This document shows positions 9,088 to 17,626 of a stretch of 64,000 nucleotides of DNA, one piece after another. Position 1 is the first letter of the stretch, and each line of letters begins with the position of its first letter. The stretch is from Brachybacterium alimentarium (lineage in GTDB: Bacteria; Actinomycetota; Actinomycetes; Actinomycetales; Dermabacteraceae): the NCBI RefSeq assembly GCF_002332425.1, contig NZ_NRGS01000025.1, positions 62,001 through 126,000 of the forward strand. The letters are read 5' to 3'. Under the pieces are notes generated by a model that saw only the letters and a program-made list of their open reading frames with translations, made no database searches and was not told the DNA's origin. The translations under genes were made by a program, and so were the position numbers.

Positions 9088-10869
9088 ATGCCCAAGGCCC
9101 GTCGCCGACCCGCCCACAGCGCGGAGCGCTTCGAGGACATGGCTCTGCCCGATGAACTGATCGGTGTCCTCGCCGATCAGGGACTCGAGCGTGCCTTCGA
9201 GATCCAGTCCGCGATCCTGCCCGACGCGCTCGCCGGCCGTGATGTGCTCGCCCGCGCCGAGACCGGCTCGGGCAAGACGCTCGCGTTCACGCTCGCGATG
9301 ACCGCTCGCTTCCGGGGCCGCAAGGTGCACCGCAAGCGCCCGCTCGGGATCGTGCTGGTGCCGACCCGTGAGCTCGCCGTCCAGGTTGTCGACACCATCC
9401 ATCCCTTCGCGCGTGCGGTGGGCGTGAAGGCGCAGCTGGTCGCCGGGGGGATGAACATCGAGAAGCAGGCCGACGCGGTCGCCCGCGGCGTCGGGATCAT
9501 CGTCGCCACGCCCGGCCGCCTGATCGACCTCGCCGAGCGCGGGGCCCTCCAGCTGGACCTGGTCGAGAGCACCGTCATCGACGAGGCCGATCACATGGCG
9601 GACCTCGGTTTCCTGCCCGATGTGCGCGACATCCTCGCAGCGATCCCGATGGGGACCCAGAAGATGCTCTTCTCCGCCACGCTCGACGGCCAGGTCGAGG
9701 ACATCGTCGACACCTTCCTGGTCGATCCCGTCAGCCACGAGACCACGCCGGTCTCGGCCGCGGTGACCACGATGGATCACCACGTGCTCGCCATCGAGCC
9801 CTCCGCCAAGCGATCGGTCACCGCCCAGCTCGGAGCGCGCGAAGGCCGCACCCTGATGTTCACGCGCACCCAGCTCGGTGCCGAGCGCGTCGCCCAGGAG
9901 CTCCTCGAGGTCGGGGTGCGCGCCGCTGCGCTCCACGGCAACAAGCAGCAGGGCCTGCGCATCAACGTGCTGGCGGGCTTCCGCGAGGGCGCGTATCCCG
10001 TGCTGGTCGCGACCGACGTCGCCGCCCGCGGCCTCCACATCGATGACGTGACGATGGTCGTGCACGTCGATCCCTCCGACGATCTCAAGGAGTACGTGCA
10101 CCGCTCCGGTCGCACCGCTCGAGCCGGCGCCACCGGCGTGGTCGTCACGCTCGCCCTGCCCCACCAGGTCAACAAGACCCGGGGCATCGTCTCCGACGCC
10201 GGCGTGGAGGCCGCCTGGGCCGATGTCGCCTCGGCGGACGACCCCGCGCTGGACCGGCTCGGCGGGCAGGATCCCTCCGGCGAGCCCGCCGAGGATCCGG
10301 CGCTCGTGAAGTACAAGGGGGCACCCCGCAAGCTCGACATCAACCGCACCTCCGGGGCCGATGCGCGTCGCGCCGAGGAGCGTCGTGCGAACGAGGAGCG
10401 TCGCGCCTCTTGGGAGGAGGAGCCCGAGGGGCCCGCCCAGGGTGGTCGCGGCGGAGCCCGTGGAGGACGGGGCGGTCGCGGAGCCGCCCCCTCACGCGGC
10501 GGTGCCGCCCGTGGTGGAGCCGCTCGTGGAGGAGGCCGCGGAGGCCGCGGAGGACGGTCCGAGACGGCCGGTGCGGAGAGGTCCCGCCCGTCCTCGTCCC
10601 GACCGGCCGGCGGCCGACGGGGCCAGCGCACTGCGGACTCGTCGGAGCGTGATGCCGCAAGCCGTGATCCGCGTGGTCGCGGCGGTTCGGGCAAGGGCGG
10701 CGGCGGTTTCACCGGCGGCAAGGGGGACCAGGGCAGCAGAGGTCGTTCCGGAGGCAAGGGCGCCAAGGGCGGTCCGGGAGGCAAGGGCGGTCCGGGAGGG
10801 AAGGGCGCCAAGGGCGGCCCCCGTTCCGGAACGTCGTCGCGCAGTCCGCGTCGGGGCGGCGGACGATGA
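9088..10869 (+). CDS. DEAD/DEAH box RNA helicase with Gly/Arg/Lys-rich tail
   Basis: ATP-dependent RNA helicase (593 aa). Motif I AETGSGKT is at 57-64, PTRELA follows, and motif II is DEAD at 165-168. Then come [15 protein letters not shown] and [10 protein letters not shown], which complete the helicase core. From about residue 430 the tail is low complexity, first acidic/Arg-rich, then RGG-like repeats, then collagen-like [14 protein letters not shown]. Such tails bind RNA. The ATG follows AGGAGG at six bases. The stop overlaps the serine dehydratase start by four bases, so the two are translationally coupled, an unexpected pairing. Confidence 0.93.
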   Translation: MPKARRRPAHSAERFEDMALPDELIGVLADQGLERAFEIQSAILPDALAGRDVLARAETGSGKTLAFTLAMTARFRGRKVHRKRPLGIVLVPTRELAVQVVDTIHPFARAVGVKAQLVAGGMNIEKQADAVARGVGIIVATPGRLIDLAERGALQLDLVESTVIDEADHMADLGFLPDVRDILAAIPMGTQKMLFSATLDGQVEDIVDTFLVDPVSHETTPVSAAVTTMDHHVLAIEPSAKRSVTAQLGAREGRTLMFTRTQLGAERVAQELLEVGVRAAALHGNKQQGLRINVLAGFREGAYPVLVATDVAARGLHIDDVTMVVHVDPSDDLKEYVHRSGRTARAGATGVVVTLALPHQVNKTRGIVSDAGVEAAWADVASADDPALDRLGGQDPSGEPAEDPALVKYKGAPRKLDINRTSGADARRAEERRANEERRASWEEEPEGPAQGGRGGARGGRGGRGAAPSRGGAARGGAARGGGRGGRGGRSETAGAERSRPSSSRPAGGRRGQRTADSSERDAASRDPRGRGGSGKGGGGFTGGKGDQGSRGRSGGKGAKGGPGGKGGPGGKGAKGGPRSGTSSRSPRRGGGR

Positions 10870-12260
10870 GCATCAGCACCTTCGATCTGTTCAAGATCGG
10901 GATCGGCCCGTCGAGCTCTCACACCGTCGGACCGATGCGCGCGGCGGCTCAGTTCGCCCGCGAGGTGCTCCAGGAGGCGAGCGTCGCCTCCCGCATTGCC
11001 CGGGTCGAGGTGCACCTGTACGGATCGCTGGCCGCCACGGCGACGGGGCACGGCACCCTGGACGCCGTGGTCATGGGACTCGAGGGCAACGACCCCGAGC
11101 ACGTCGACCCGGTGACGGGCCGTGAGCGCGTGGCGGCGATTGAAGCCGATGGCGGCCTTCTCCTCGGCGGCTTGCTCGCCATCGACCTGCGGCCCTCCAC
11201 CATCGTGCTGCACCCCCTCACGATCCTTCCCCAGCACCCCAACGGCATGACCTTCCTCGCCCTCGACGCCGCGGGCGAGGAGCTCGTGCGTCGGCCGATG
11301 TTCTCCGTGGGCGGCGGCTTCGTGCTGGACGAGGCGGACATGGACCGTCCGATCGCCGAGGTGGCGTCCGAGGGGGAGGGGCGCACGATCTTCACCACGG
11401 GGGACGAGCTGCTGCGGGTGTGCGAGGACCGCGGGATCTCCGTCTCCGACGCGATGCTCCTGCGCGAGCGCCAATGGCGCAGCGACGAGGAGATCCGTTC
11501 CGGGCTGCTGCGCATCTGGCGCGCCATGGAGGACTGCATCGACCGAGGGGTGCACATCAGCGGCGTGCTCCCGGGCGGCCTCGAGGTCAAGCGCCGCGCC
11601 TCCTCCTGGTACGACTCCCTCAGCGCCGAGGACCCGGTGCGCCTGCCCATGAACGCCTTCGAGTGGGTCTCGCTCGCCGCCCTCGCCGTCAACGAGGAGA
11701 ACGCTGCCGGAGGCCGCGTAGTCACCGCGCCCACCAACGGCGCCGCCGGCATCATCCCGGCCGTGCTGTACTTCGCGACCACCTACATCGAGGGCGTCGA
11801 CCCCGAGGAGATCGCGGTGCGCTTCCTGCTCACCGCCGGGGCGATCGGTTCGCTGTACAAGGAGCACGCCTCGATCTCGGGGGCCGAGGTGGGATGCCAG
11901 GGCGAGGTCGGTTCGGCCTGCTCGATGGCTGCCGCAGCCCTGTGCGAGGCGATGGGCGGCAAGCCCGCCCAGGTCGAGAACGCCGCCGAGATCGCCATGG
12001 AGCACAACCTGGGGCTGACCTGCGATCCCGTCGGTGGCCTGGTGCAGGTGCCATGCATCGAGCGCAACGCCATGGCGGCCGTCAAGGCGATCACTGCGGC
12101 ACGCTTCGCCCTGCGCGGCACGGGCGAGCACTTCGTCTCGCTGGACACCGTCATCGAGACCATGCGCCAGACGGGCAAGGACATGAACGCGCGCTACAAG
12201 GAGACCGCGATGGGCGGGCTCGCTGTCACTGCGGTCCCGGTCAGCCTCCCCGACTGCTGA
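10866..12260 (+). CDS. sdaA: L-serine ammonia-lyase (single chain)
   Basis: Iron-sulfur L-serine dehydratase converting serine to pyruvate and ammonia. Length 464 aa, the usual size of the one-polypeptide form. The beta-like N-terminal domain begins with [16 protein letters not shown]. The alpha domain shows [13 protein letters not shown] and the cysteine-bearing segment [16 protein letters not shown], with a further Cys in LTCDPVGG and VPCIERN, matching the [4Fe-4S] ligand pattern. The ATG overlaps the helicase stop. No terminator is obvious before the next promoter at 12344. Confidence 0.95.
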   Translation: MSISTFDLFKIGIGPSSSHTVGPMRAAAQFAREVLQEASVASRIARVEVHLYGSLAATATGHGTLDAVVMGLEGNDPEHVDPVTGRERVAAIEADGGLLLGGLLAIDLRPSTIVLHPLTILPQHPNGMTFLALDAAGEELVRRPMFSVGGGFVLDEADMDRPIAEVASEGEGRTIFTTGDELLRVCEDRGISVSDAMLLRERQWRSDEEIRSGLLRIWRAMEDCIDRGVHISGVLPGGLEVKRRASSWYDSLSAEDPVRLPMNAFEWVSLAALAVNEENAAGGRVVTAPTNGAAGIIPAVLYFATTYIEGVDPEEIAVRFLLTAGAIGSLYKEHASISGAEVGCQGEVGSACSMAAAALCEAMGGKPAQVENAAEIAMEHNLGLTCDPVGGLVQVPCIERNAMAAVKAITAARFALRGTGEHFVSLDTVIETMRQTGKDMNARYKETAMGGLAVTAVPVSLPDC

Positions 12261-12343
12261 GCCGCATCGGCCGTGGCGTCCTCGCGCCCGGGCGGCGGTC
12301 GCACACGAGTTTCCCTGTCCCTGGCGGGCCTCCCACGGGCCTC

Positions 12344-12377
12344 TTGACAGCTCTCTCTAGGTTGCTAGCATTCTGTC
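12344..12377 (+). promoter_or_regulatory. Strong leaderless promoter
   Basis: TTGACA (12344-12349) and TAGCAT (12366-12371) have a 16-base spacer, and the ATG of the next gene begins seven bases after the -10. This is a near-consensus vegetative promoter that would start the message at or next to the start codon. Confidence 0.75.
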
Positions 12378-12593
12378 ATGGAAGACAGTTCGGAGACCCC
12401 TCCACCGGCCCCCAAGGTCCAGTTCAACGTGTACCTCCCCAAGGATCTCGTCGTCGCCGTCAAGCATCGCGCGATCGACGAGTCCACGAGCCTCAGCGCT
12501 CTCGTCGACAGAGCGCTGACGCAGTACCTCTCCGCCCCGCCGTCCCCGTCGACCCCGTCTTCCCCGTCCGATCTTCACCGCAAAGACGCCTGA
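12378..12593 (+). CDS. Small ribbon-helix-helix-like protein
   Basis: 71 aa. The middle part [20 protein letters not shown] followed by [16 protein letters not shown] resembles a CopG/Arc-type ribbon-helix-helix DNA-binding domain: one beta strand, then two helices. The tail is a Pro/Ser-rich linker. It would dimerise and bind operator DNA, possibly its own promoter. No ribosome binding site is visible, but a strong leaderless promoter is. It is followed ten bases later by a VOC protein rather than a toxin, so an antitoxin role is not supported. Domain call by eye only. Confidence 0.65.
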   Translation: MEDSSETPPPAPKVQFNVYLPKDLVVAVKHRAIDESTSLSALVDRALTQYLSAPPSPSTPSSPSDLHRKDA

Positions 12594-12603
12594 GGAGCAC
12601 ACC

Positions 12604-13455
12604 ATGGCTGACCGCACCGGCCCCGGCACGACCCACGACGAACCTGAGCGCACGTCACCGCAGGCGATCGCCTTCACCGTCTTCCCGCTGAGGTTCAGCG
12701 CTGATCCGGCGGCGCTGATCGCGTTCCTGCGCACCCTCGGCATGACGCCGCTGATCACGACCGAGGGCGATGGTTTCGCCGACCTCGTGGCCGGCGGAGG
12801 CGGCCGGGTGATGGTGCACGGCGCGGGAGCGGCCTCTGCCACCGCCGCGCCTGCGGGCGAGACCCAGCTGAGCACGGCGGTCCGTTCGGTCGGGGCGGCT
12901 GCGGAGCACCTGCGGGCGGCCGGCCTCGAGGTGACCGTGTGGGACGAGAGCTACGGTCACCAGGGGAACCTCACCGGTCCTCATGGCGAGGCCATCGGGA
13001 TCAACGAGGATCAGGCCGATCCCTACGGCTACGTCCTCCACGACGGCTCCGAGGCCGACCCGCGCCTCTCGGTCACAGCGGTGCGAGCCAGTGCTGAGGG
13101 GCCGGAGAGAGACCGCGACATCGAGATCTTCGCGGCGCTCGGATTCGTTCCCGTCGATGGCGGCAACCACGGGTATCGTGCGCTCGCCAGCCCCGGGCAC
13201 GGCTCGATCGGGCTGCACGAGCCGTCCAGTGGCATGGTGGCGTGTCGGCCCGGTGGCGACCCTGGGCATCCCGACCTGCAGGTCTCACTGGTGCGGCTCG
13301 GATTCGAGACCTCGGAGGATCTCGACGAGCTCGCGGCGCGACTCTCACATGCCGGGTACCCCGCACACGTGGTCACGGACGAGGGTGAGCGACGTCTGCA
13401 CGTCACCGACCCTGACGGTCAGGTCGTCGAGGTGCACCCCCGTTCGGCTCGTTGA
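12604..13455 (+). CDS. VOC family (glyoxalase-like) protein
   Basis: 283 aa with two vicinal-oxygen-chelate-type halves. The first starts FTVFPLRFSADPAALIAFLR (about 20-40) and the second near DRDIEIFAALGFVPVDGG (about 160). The end HVTDPDGQVVEVHP is the usual closing strand. Members bind metals and act as dioxygenases, isomerases or drug-binding proteins; a specific role cannot be read. The ATG follows GAGGAG. It is co-transcribed with the small ribbon-helix-helix gene, hinting at a regulator-effector pair. Confidence 0.75.
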   Translation: MADRTGPGTTHDEPERTSPQAIAFTVFPLRFSADPAALIAFLRTLGMTPLITTEGDGFADLVAGGGGRVMVHGAGAASATAAPAGETQLSTAVRSVGAAAEHLRAAGLEVTVWDESYGHQGNLTGPHGEAIGINEDQADPYGYVLHDGSEADPRLSVTAVRASAEGPERDRDIEIFAALGFVPVDGGNHGYRALASPGHGSIGLHEPSSGMVACRPGGDPGHPDLQVSLVRLGFETSEDLDELAARLSHAGYPAHVVTDEGERRLHVTDPDGQVVEVHPRSAR

Positions 13456-13577
13456 GCAGCAGGACCGCCAGGTGGGGGCGGAATCTGGGCGGTGTCCCGT
13501 GACGTGGGTCTCCTGCGATACGGTTGGGCCGTCCGTTTCGCCCCGGCGGCCCCGGGGCCCGTGAACCAGGAGTACTG

Positions 13578-15557
13578 ATGTCTGACGACGCCGCCACCGC
13601 GATCGAGAATCTCTCGCAGGAGACCCGCACCTTCTCCCCGTCCTCCGAGTTCGTCCAGAACGCGGTCGCCCGCCCCTCGCTGTACCAGGAGGCCGAGCGG
13701 GACCGCCTGGCGTTCTGGCGTTCAGCGGCGAGCCTGCTGAGTTGGAAGACACCGTTCACCGAGACGCTCGACTGGACCGATGCGCCTTTCGCGAGGTGGT
13801 TCGCCGACGGCACCCTGAACGTCGCCTACAACTGCGTGGACCGGCATGTGGAGTCCGGCCACGGCGACCAGGCCGCGATCCTCGCCGAGTACGAGGACGG
13901 CACCGACGCCACCTACACGTATGCCCAGGTCAAGGACGAGATCAGCCGGATGGCGAATGTCCTGACCGATCTCGGGGTCAAGACCGGGGACCGGGTCGCC
14001 ATCTACCTGCCGATGATTCCGGAGGCAGCTTTCGCGATGCTCGCCTGCGCCCGCATCGGCGCACCGCACTCGGTCGTCTTCGGCGGCTTCAGCGCGGATG
14101 CCCTGCGCTCGCGCATCGAGGACGCCGAGGCCCGTGTCGTCATCACGGCCGACGGGCAGAACCGTCGCGGCAAGCAGCTGCCGCTGAAGCCTGCCGTCGA
14201 CGAGGCGCTCGCCACCGGCGGCGACAGCGTCGAGAAGGTCCTCGTGGTGCGTCGCACCGGCGGCGACGTCGAATGGAACGAGGGCCGCGACGTCTGGTGG
14301 CACGAGGCGCGTGAGGACGCCTCGGCCGAGCACGAGCCGGTGTGGGTCGAGGCGGAGCATCCGCTGTTCATCCTCTACACCTCCGGCACCACCGGTAACC
14401 CCAAGGGCATCATCCACACCACCGGCGGTTACCTGACCCAGGCCGCTTATACCCACCGCAACGTCTTCGACATCAAGCCGTCGACCGACGTCTACTGGTG
14501 CACGGCCGACGTCGGCTGGGTCACCGGCCACACCTACGTGGTCTACGGTCCCATGGCCAACCGCACCACCCAGGTGATCTACGAGGGCACCCCGGACAGC
14601 CCGCACCAGGGCCGTTGGTGGGAGATCGTCGAGAAGCACAAGGTCTCGAAGTTCTACTCCTCGCCCACCGCGATCCGCACCGCCATGAAGTGGGGCGAGG
14701 ACATCCCGGCGAAGTACGACCTCTCCTCCTTGAAGCTGCTCGGCAGCGTCGGCGAGGCCATCAACCCCGAGGCCTGGATGTGGTACCGCCGCGTCATCGG
14801 CGGAGACCGCTGCCCGATCGTGGACACCTGGTGGCAGACCGAGACCGGCGCCATCATGATCTCCCCGCTTCCCGGGATCACCGCCACCAAGCCCGGCTCG
14901 GCGCAGGTGCCGCTGCCAGGGATCGGCGCCGATGTGGTCGACGAGTCCGGCAAGCCCGTCGAGAACGGCGAGGGCGGATACCTCGTGCTCGACAAGCCCT
15001 GGCCGGCGATGCTGCGCGGGATCTGGGGCGACCCGGAGCGCTTCAAGGAGACCTACTGGTCCCGCTTCGAGGGTCTCTACTTCGCGGGCGACGGCGCCAA
15101 GCGCGACGAGGACGGCGACATCTGGCTGCTGGGCCGTGTGGATGACGTCATGAACATCTCCGGCCACCGGCTCTCCACCATGGAGATCGAGTCCGCGCTG
15201 GTCAGCCACGAGTGGGTCGCCGAATCCGCCGTGGTCGGCGCGGCCGACGAGACGACCGGACAGGCCGTGGTCGCCTTCGTGATCCTCCGCGGAGGCAACG
15301 AGGATGCGATCGCCGAGGCCGGTGGCGAGGACAAGGTCATCGAGACCCTCCGCGCCCACGTCGGCAAGGAGATCGGTCCGATCGCGAAGCCCAAGCGGAT
15401 CCTCGTCGTCACGGAGCTGCCCAAGACGCGCTCCGGCAAGATCATGCGCCGCCTCCTGCGCGATGTCGCCGAGAACCGCACGGTGGGCGACACCCAGACC
15501 CTCGCCGACGCCTCGGTCATGGACCTCATCCAGGAGGGCATGTCCAGCAAGGGCTGA
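13578..15557 (+). CDS. acsA: Acetate--CoA ligase
   Basis: AMP-forming acetyl-CoA synthetase (659 aa), activating acetate to acetyl-CoA in the cytoplasm. The P-loop-like [11 protein letters not shown] lies near 266-276, the WWQTETG adenylation motif and the hinge are present, and the C-terminal [14 protein letters not shown] carries the catalytic lysine near 621 that acetylation usually controls. The start is the ATG after CCAGGAG; a longer in-frame extension has no family match. The gene stands alone with a repeat-rich gap downstream. Confidence 0.96.
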   Translation: MSDDAATAIENLSQETRTFSPSSEFVQNAVARPSLYQEAERDRLAFWRSAASLLSWKTPFTETLDWTDAPFARWFADGTLNVAYNCVDRHVESGHGDQAAILAEYEDGTDATYTYAQVKDEISRMANVLTDLGVKTGDRVAIYLPMIPEAAFAMLACARIGAPHSVVFGGFSADALRSRIEDAEARVVITADGQNRRGKQLPLKPAVDEALATGGDSVEKVLVVRRTGGDVEWNEGRDVWWHEAREDASAEHEPVWVEAEHPLFILYTSGTTGNPKGIIHTTGGYLTQAAYTHRNVFDIKPSTDVYWCTADVGWVTGHTYVVYGPMANRTTQVIYEGTPDSPHQGRWWEIVEKHKVSKFYSSPTAIRTAMKWGEDIPAKYDLSSLKLLGSVGEAINPEAWMWYRRVIGGDRCPIVDTWWQTETGAIMISPLPGITATKPGSAQVPLPGIGADVVDESGKPVENGEGGYLVLDKPWPAMLRGIWGDPERFKETYWSRFEGLYFAGDGAKRDEDGDIWLLGRVDDVMNISGHRLSTMEIESALVSHEWVAESAVVGAADETTGQAVVAFVILRGGNEDAIAEAGGEDKVIETLRAHVGKEIGPIAKPKRILVVTELPKTRSGKIMRRLLRDVAENRTVGDTQTLADASVMDLIQEGMSSKG

Positions 15558-15639
15558 CCCCAAGGGTTGATCCGGACCTGCCCGGTCGGTTGCGACTGCC
15601 GCGGCGAGGTTTCCAGCGCCTGCGGTGGCCGCGGCTGCC

Positions 15640-15790
15640 GGGGTGGACCGGGTTGTCGTGGCTGGCGGGAGCCGGGGCAGCCCGGACGAGGTGCCGGGGT
15701 TGCCGGGGTTGCCGGGGCGAGGCTGCCGGGGCTGCCTCGGTTGCCTGGGTTGCCGGGCCGAGGCTGCCAGGGTTGCTGGGCCGGGCCGTT
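15640..15790. repeat. G-rich repeats of GTTGCCGGG type
   Basis: About 150 bases composed largely of variants of GGTTGCCGGG and GGCTGCCGGG, with at least seven imperfect copies. The plus strand has many runs of three or four G, so G-quadruplexes could form. No gene is visible on either strand. Confidence 0.7.
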
Positions 15791-15801
15791 GTGGGCGGAT
15801 C

Positions 15802-15877
15802 GTGTCGTGGACGGGCCGCTGGTGAGGAGCTCTGGTGCCTACGGCATATGACCTCACCAGCGGCCCGCCCGTGACAC
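15802..15877. terminator. Large 26-bp inverted repeat between convergent genes
   Basis: Arms 15802-15827 and 15852-15877 match at 23 of 26 positions, with a perfect 15-bp core GGGCCGCTGGTGAGG/CCTCACCAGCGGCCC; two of the three mismatches become G.U pairs in RNA. The loop is 24 bases. Position between acsA and the convergent DUF4097 gene suggests a bidirectional terminator, but the length is unusual and a mobile-element remnant is possible. Confidence 0.5.
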
Positions 15878-15892
15878 GCCGACCCGTCAGAG

Positions 15893-16044
15893 CCCGGCGG
15901 GTGATCGTCGCGCCCCTGGGGTGGGCACGGCCCGGCGGGTGATTGTCGCGCCCCTGGGGTGGGCACGGCCCGGCGGGCGATCGTCGCGCCCCGGGGGTGG
16001 GCACAGCCCGGCGGTTGATCGTCATGTCCCTGACGTGGGCTCAG
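15893..16044. repeat. 38-bp tandem repeat array, four units
   Basis: Units begin at 15893, 15931, 15969 and 16007 (period 38). On the minus strand each contains a variant of GGGGACGTGACGATCACC, which is the last coding stretch of the DUF4097 gene (ending GDVTITR). The array lies directly after that gene's stop, so it seems to have grown from the 3' coding end. Units diverge most next to the gene. Confidence 0.8.
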
Positions 16045-16973
16045 CGGGTGATCGTCACGTCCCCGATATCCGACGTGGCGGTCAGCGTCCCGAGCGCGGA
16101 GGAGGAGTCGGCGCCGCGGGTGAGGTCCGGGTCCACCCGCGCCTCGCCCACGTCCGAGCGGGCCTCGACATCCCAGGGCTCGCTGCCCGGGACCTCGACG
16201 TCGATGGTGCCCATGGAGGTGCGGACGGTCACCGTGCCGCCCGCGTCGTCGGGCAGGACCACGTCCACGTCCCCGACCGAACTCGTGACGTCGACCGTGC
16301 TGAGCTCGGAGCCCGCCAGGTCGATGTCCGCGCCGCCCACCGAGGTGGTGACAGCGACGCCGTCCGGTGCTTCGACGGAATCCAGGCTCACGTCGCCCAC
16401 GTCGGCGGTGACCTCGAGCGTCGAGAAGGTGCCGTCGATGTCGACGTCGCCCACTCCCGCCGTCACCGTCAGCGCCATGCCGTGGCCGTCCGGGATGAGC
16501 AGCAGCAGGTCGCGTCCGGGCTGGTCCCACGGCACGGCGGCGGGGCCCTGTGGCTGCTTGACGGTGACGGTCTTCGAGGAATCGCCGCCTCGCTGCGTGA
16601 TCTCGGCGCGGGTGACGTCGCCCTCGGCGGGGAGGGAGATCTCGCCGTTCTCGACCAGCGCGAGGGTCACGTCGTCCACGTCGGCATCGTGCACGACGTT
16701 CACGTTGCCGACGTCGCTGCTCAGCGTGAGCGAGCTGGGGGAGCCGAGCCCGGTAGTGGCCGGGACGTCCGCATAGCGTCGGCCGTCCAGCCAGCTCGTC
16801 GTGGAGTAGGCCACCAGGAACAGCAGCATCAGGAGGAGCACGATTCCTCCCAGCAGCGTGATCACCAGGCGCCAGGGACGATCACCCTGCCGGGACGGGT
16901 TCAGACGGCGCCCGGGCTCGATCCTGGGCCCGGTGGCCTCAAGCGGCTGTGGATCGTGAGGGGGGATGGTCAT
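16041..16973 (-). CDS. DUF4097 family membrane-anchored beta-repeat protein
   Basis: 310 aa. One membrane segment near residues 35-60 (LVITLLGGIVLLLMLLFLVA) follows a polar cytoplasmic N-terminus, so the rest is outside. The outer part repeats short strands of the form VGDVDI, DVGDVSL, SVGDVDV and DIGDVTI, the right-handed beta-solenoid pattern of DUF4097/DUF4098 proteins. It is the third gene of a histidine kinase-regulator operon, overlapping the regulator stop by one base. Such proteins often accompany cell-envelope stress systems; the exact role is unknown. Confidence 0.8.
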   Translation of the reverse strand: MTIPPHDPQPLEATGPRIEPGRRLNPSRQGDRPWRLVITLLGGIVLLLMLLFLVAYSTTSWLDGRRYADVPATTGLGSPSSLTLSSDVGNVNVVHDADVDDVTLALVENGEISLPAEGDVTRAEITQRGGDSSKTVTVKQPQGPAAVPWDQPGRDLLLLIPDGHGMALTVTAGVGDVDIDGTFSTLEVTADVGDVSLDSVEAPDGVAVTTSVGGADIDLAGSELSTVDVTSSVGDVDVVLPDDAGGTVTVRTSMGTIDVEVPGSEPWDVEARSDVGEARVDPDLTRGADSSSALGTLTATSDIGDVTITR

Positions 16974-17626
16974 CAGTGCTCCTCGGATTCCAGATAACGC
17001 AGCACGGCCATGACCCGACGGTTCTCCCCGTCCACCGGCGGAAGGTCGAGCTTGGTGAGCAGGGAGGAGATGTGCTTCTCGACGCTCCCGGCCGAGACGA
17101 ACAGCGTGTCTGCGATCGCCTGGTTGGAGCGGCCCTGGGCCATCAGAGAGAGCACCTCGCGCTCTCGCGGGGTGAGGCCCTCCAGGGTCCGACGACGGCG
17201 GGAGCGGATGAAGATCTGCTGGACCACCTCGGGGTCCAGCCAGGTGCCTCCGTCGCCGACGTCGGAGAGGACCGAGAGGAAATCGTCGACGTCCGCGACC
17301 CTGTCCTTGAGCACATAGCCCAGGCCGCGCGAGGAGTCGGCGATGAGATCCGAGGCGTAGCGCTCCTCGACGTACTGCGAGAGCACCAGTAAGGCGATCT
17401 CCGGACTCTGCTGGCGGATGAGCATCGCGGCCCGCACGCCCTCATCGGTGAAGGTCGGAGGCATGCGCACGTCGATCACCGCGAGATCCGGTGCGTGGTG
17501 GGAGACCGCGGCCAGCAGGGCGTCGGCGTCCCCGACTGCGGCGACCACTTCGTGTCCGGCTTCGGTGAGCAGTCGCTCCACACCGGCTCGCAGCAGCACG
17601 GCGTCATCAGCGATCACGATCCTCAT
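16973..17626 (-). CDS. NarL/FixJ-type response regulator
   Basis: 217 aa. The receiver domain has acidic residues near 7-8 (IADD), the phospho-acceptor Asp52 in VIDVRMPP and a conserved lysine in YVLKDR. A LuxR-type helix-turn-helix fills about 150-205 (LTPREREVLSLMAQGRSN, then LFVSAGSVEKHISSLLTKL). It overlaps the kinase gene by four bases (ATGA), so it is the cognate partner. It probably regulates its own operon and envelope genes; targets are not visible. Confidence 0.93.
   Translation of the reverse strand: MRIVIADDAVLLRAGVERLLTEAGHEVVAAVGDADALLAAVSHHAPDLAVIDVRMPPTFTDEGVRAAMLIRQQSPEIALLVLSQYVEERYASDLIADSSRGLGYVLKDRVADVDDFLSVLSDVGDGGTWLDPEVVQQIFIRSRRRRTLEGLTPREREVLSLMAQGRSNQAIADTLFVSAGSVEKHISSLLTKLDLPPVDGENRRVMAVLRYLESEEH

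Noticed and set aside
9777-12131. 784-codon minus-strand frame
   Set aside because: It is antisense to the helicase and serine dehydratase genes, both of which have full sets of family motifs. Its Pro-rich part is the complement of the helicase Gly-rich tail.
12378-13455. Toxin-antitoxin module
   Set aside because: The small ribbon-helix-helix-like gene is followed by a VOC protein with no toxin-family motif, so a toxin role is unsupported.
13722-16025. 767-codon minus-strand frame over acsA
   Set aside because: Antisense to an intact acetyl-CoA synthetase; the product is low complexity and without domains.
15893-16044. CRISPR-like array
   Set aside because: Units are contiguous 38-mers with no unique spacers, and no cas gene is present.
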